A DNA stretch of 5,847 nt from assembly GCA_003972855.1 (NCBI GenBank), contig QOAS01000074.1, positions 1-5,847 of the forward strand. The letters are read 5' to 3'. Every line of letters begins with the position of its first letter. The first letter of the stretch is position 1. Shown one piece after another: positions 4,816 through 5,847 of the stretch. Made by a program: the position numbers and the translations under genes. Below the pieces are notes generated by a model. That model was not told the origin of the DNA, made no database searches, and saw only the letters and a program-made list of their open reading frames with translations. The stretch is from Gammaproteobacteria bacterium. Its GTDB lineage: Bacteria; Aquificota; Aquificia; Aquificales; QOAS01.

Positions 4816-5847
4816 ATGGATAAGGGTATTTCCCCCATCCTCTTGGAGGTCTTTGCCAACCGCTTTTCCTTTATAGCGGAGGAAATGGGAGCTGTCCTTC
4901 AAAGAACCGCCTTTTCTCCCAACATAAAGGAAAGAAGGGACTTTTCCTGTGCTATTTTTGACGCGGAAGGGAATTTGGTTGCCCAAGCCTCCCACATACC
5001 GGTGCATTTGGGTTCAATGGAATTGGCGGTAAAGTCCGCCCTAAGCAAATACGGTAAGGAGAGTTTTAAAGAAGGGGATTTGGTTATCCTAAACGACCCC
5101 TTTAGGGGTGGAACGCACCTGCCCGACATTACCGCGGTCGCACCCTTTTTCTACGAAGGGGAGTTACTTTTTTTCGTAGCCAATAGAGCCCACCATGCGG
5201 ACATTGGGGGAGCCTCCGCGGGTTCCATGCCCCTTTCCAACTCAATATTCCAAGAGGGGGTAATAATTCCACCCGCAAAACTCTTTGAGGGGGGGAAATT
5301 AAATAGGGAACTTTGGGAGTTTTTACTAAACAATGTGAGAAATCCCTCCGAAAGGGAAGGAGACTTTTCCGCTCAAATTTCCGCCATCAATGTGGGTAAA
5401 AAACGGTTAAAGGAACTTTTAGAACTTTACGGAACTCAAAAAGTCCTCACCTATAGCAAAGCCCTTTTGGATTACTCGGAAAGACTTATAAAGAGTTTTA
5501 TAAAAACCCTCCCCAAAGGGGAGTTCACCTTTGAAGATTATTTGGAAGACGACGGGTTTTCAGCCCGCGATATAAAGATAGCGGTAAAAATTAAGGTTGA
5601 AGAGGAAAAACTGATTTTTGACTTTTCCGATAGTGACCCGCAGGTTTTGGGACCCCTTAACGCTGTCTATTCGGTTACCTATGCGGGTGTCTTGTATTGT
5701 GTAAGGGCGTTGGCGGGGCATATCCTAAAGGCGGAAATTCCCACCAACGGAGGTATATCGCGGGCAATAGATGTTATAGTCCCCGAAGGGAGCGTGGTAA
5801 ACGCCAAATTCCCTTCCGAGGTGGCGGGTGGAAATGTGGAAACCTCC
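4816..5847 (+). CDS. hyuB: HyuB-type hydantoinase/oxoprolinase B subunit, 3' end missing
   Basis: This is the first 344 residues of a HyuB (hydantoinase B/oxoprolinase) protein, a family usually somewhat over 500 residues, still open at the right edge. Members work with HyuA-type ATPase subunits to hydrolyse or carboxylate cyclic amides and ketones such as N-methylhydantoin, 5-oxoproline or acetone. Diagnostic blocks are QRTAFSPNIKERRDFSCAIF (29-48), HIPVHLGSM (60-68), DPFRGGTHLPD (94-104), NRAHHADIGG (123-132), GPLNAVYSVTYAG (279-291) and FPSEVAGGNVETS (332-344). The His and Asp residues of these blocks are strongly conserved in the family and are likely metal and active-site residues. The ATG is the first possible start after an in-frame TAA (4801-4803) and gives the usual N-terminus; no Shine-Dalgarno sequence is present. 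HyuA is not in the window: the upstream neighbour is rtcA, so it must be downstream, elsewhere or absent. The substrate cannot be assigned. Confidence 0.93.
   Translation, partial: MDKGISPILLEVFANRFSFIAEEMGAVLQRTAFSPNIKERRDFSCAIFDAEGNLVAQASHIPVHLGSMELAVKSALSKYGKESFKEGDLVILNDPFRGGTHLPDITAVAPFFYEGELLFFVANRAHHADIGGASAGSMPLSNSIFQEGVIIPPAKLFEGGKLNRELWEFLLNNVRNPSEREGDFSAQISAINVGKKRLKELLELYGTQKVLTYSKALLDYSERLIKSFIKTLPKGEFTFEDYLEDDGFSARDIKIAVKIKVEEEKLIFDFSDSDPQVLGPLNAVYSVTYAGVLYCVRALAGHILKAEIPTNGGISRAIDVIVPEGSVVNAKFPSEVAGGNVETS

Noticed and set aside
4476..5333. Minus-strand frames opposite rtcA and hyuB (4476-4706, 4780-5007, 4899-5129, 5151-5333)
   Set aside because: All are antisense to well-supported coding sequence and mutually inconsistent; no protein family resemblance.
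1..5847. CRISPR array, tRNA or rRNA gene, transposase or attachment site
   Set aside because: No regularly spaced repeats, cloverleaf-like blocks, rRNA-like stretches, transposase motifs or long terminal repeats were seen on either strand.

Overview
The window looks like chromosomal DNA from a thermophilic bacterium of the Aquificota, most likely near Aquifex or its relatives. The best evidence is the lumazine synthase. Its sequence follows the Aquifex aeolicus RibH I remember closely, through the SRFN, GATPHF and AGTK.GNKGWEA blocks, with catalytic positions shifted by a constant three residues. Supporting hints are purine-rich coding strands, many charged Lys/Glu residues, tight gene packing, and moderate G+C (about 45% in most genes by hand count). 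No alignment or tree could be run, so the phylum call is an inference.

Layout, left to right. (1) 669 down to the left edge, minus strand: the first 223 residues of a RicT/PSP1-family protein, with the six cysteines of its iron-sulfur motifs. (2) 715-2732, plus strand: queH (epoxyqueuosine reductase with a long C-terminal extension), then a HEPN/MNT toxin-antitoxin pair (hepT-mntA) whose genes overlap by 8 bases. (3) 3675 down to 2744, minus strand: ribH followed 5 bases later by pgpA, convergent with the toxin-antitoxin pair. (4) 3723 to the right edge, plus strand: rtcA (RNA 3'-phosphate cyclase), then the first 344 residues of a HyuB-type hydantoinase/oxoprolinase subunit. All four blocks are compact. 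The longest gap without a gene is 47 bases, and no tRNA, rRNA, CRISPR or insertion sequence was seen.

How the genes relate. queH performs the last step of queuosine synthesis on tRNA. RicT homologues are linked to RNA processing and Fe-S-dependent tRNA modification in Bacillus. HepT toxins are RNases, with tRNA as a reported target, and are silenced by AMPylation by MntA. RtcA remodels RNA 3' ends. The neighbourhood therefore has an RNA theme, but these genes lie in at least three transcription units, so a functional link is only a hypothesis. ribH (riboflavin), pgpA (phosphatidylglycerol) and hyuB (amide or lactam hydrolysis) are ordinary metabolic genes.

The most accessory-looking part is hepT-mntA. 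It is A+T-richer than its neighbours, it carries strong Shine-Dalgarno sequences where several neighbours have weak or none, and it sits at the end of an operon. I do not see a clearly new multi-gene system. The points most worth following are the uncharacterised C-terminal half of QueH, the TA pair placed behind it, and a perfect 8-bp inverted repeat at the rtcA-hyuB junction.
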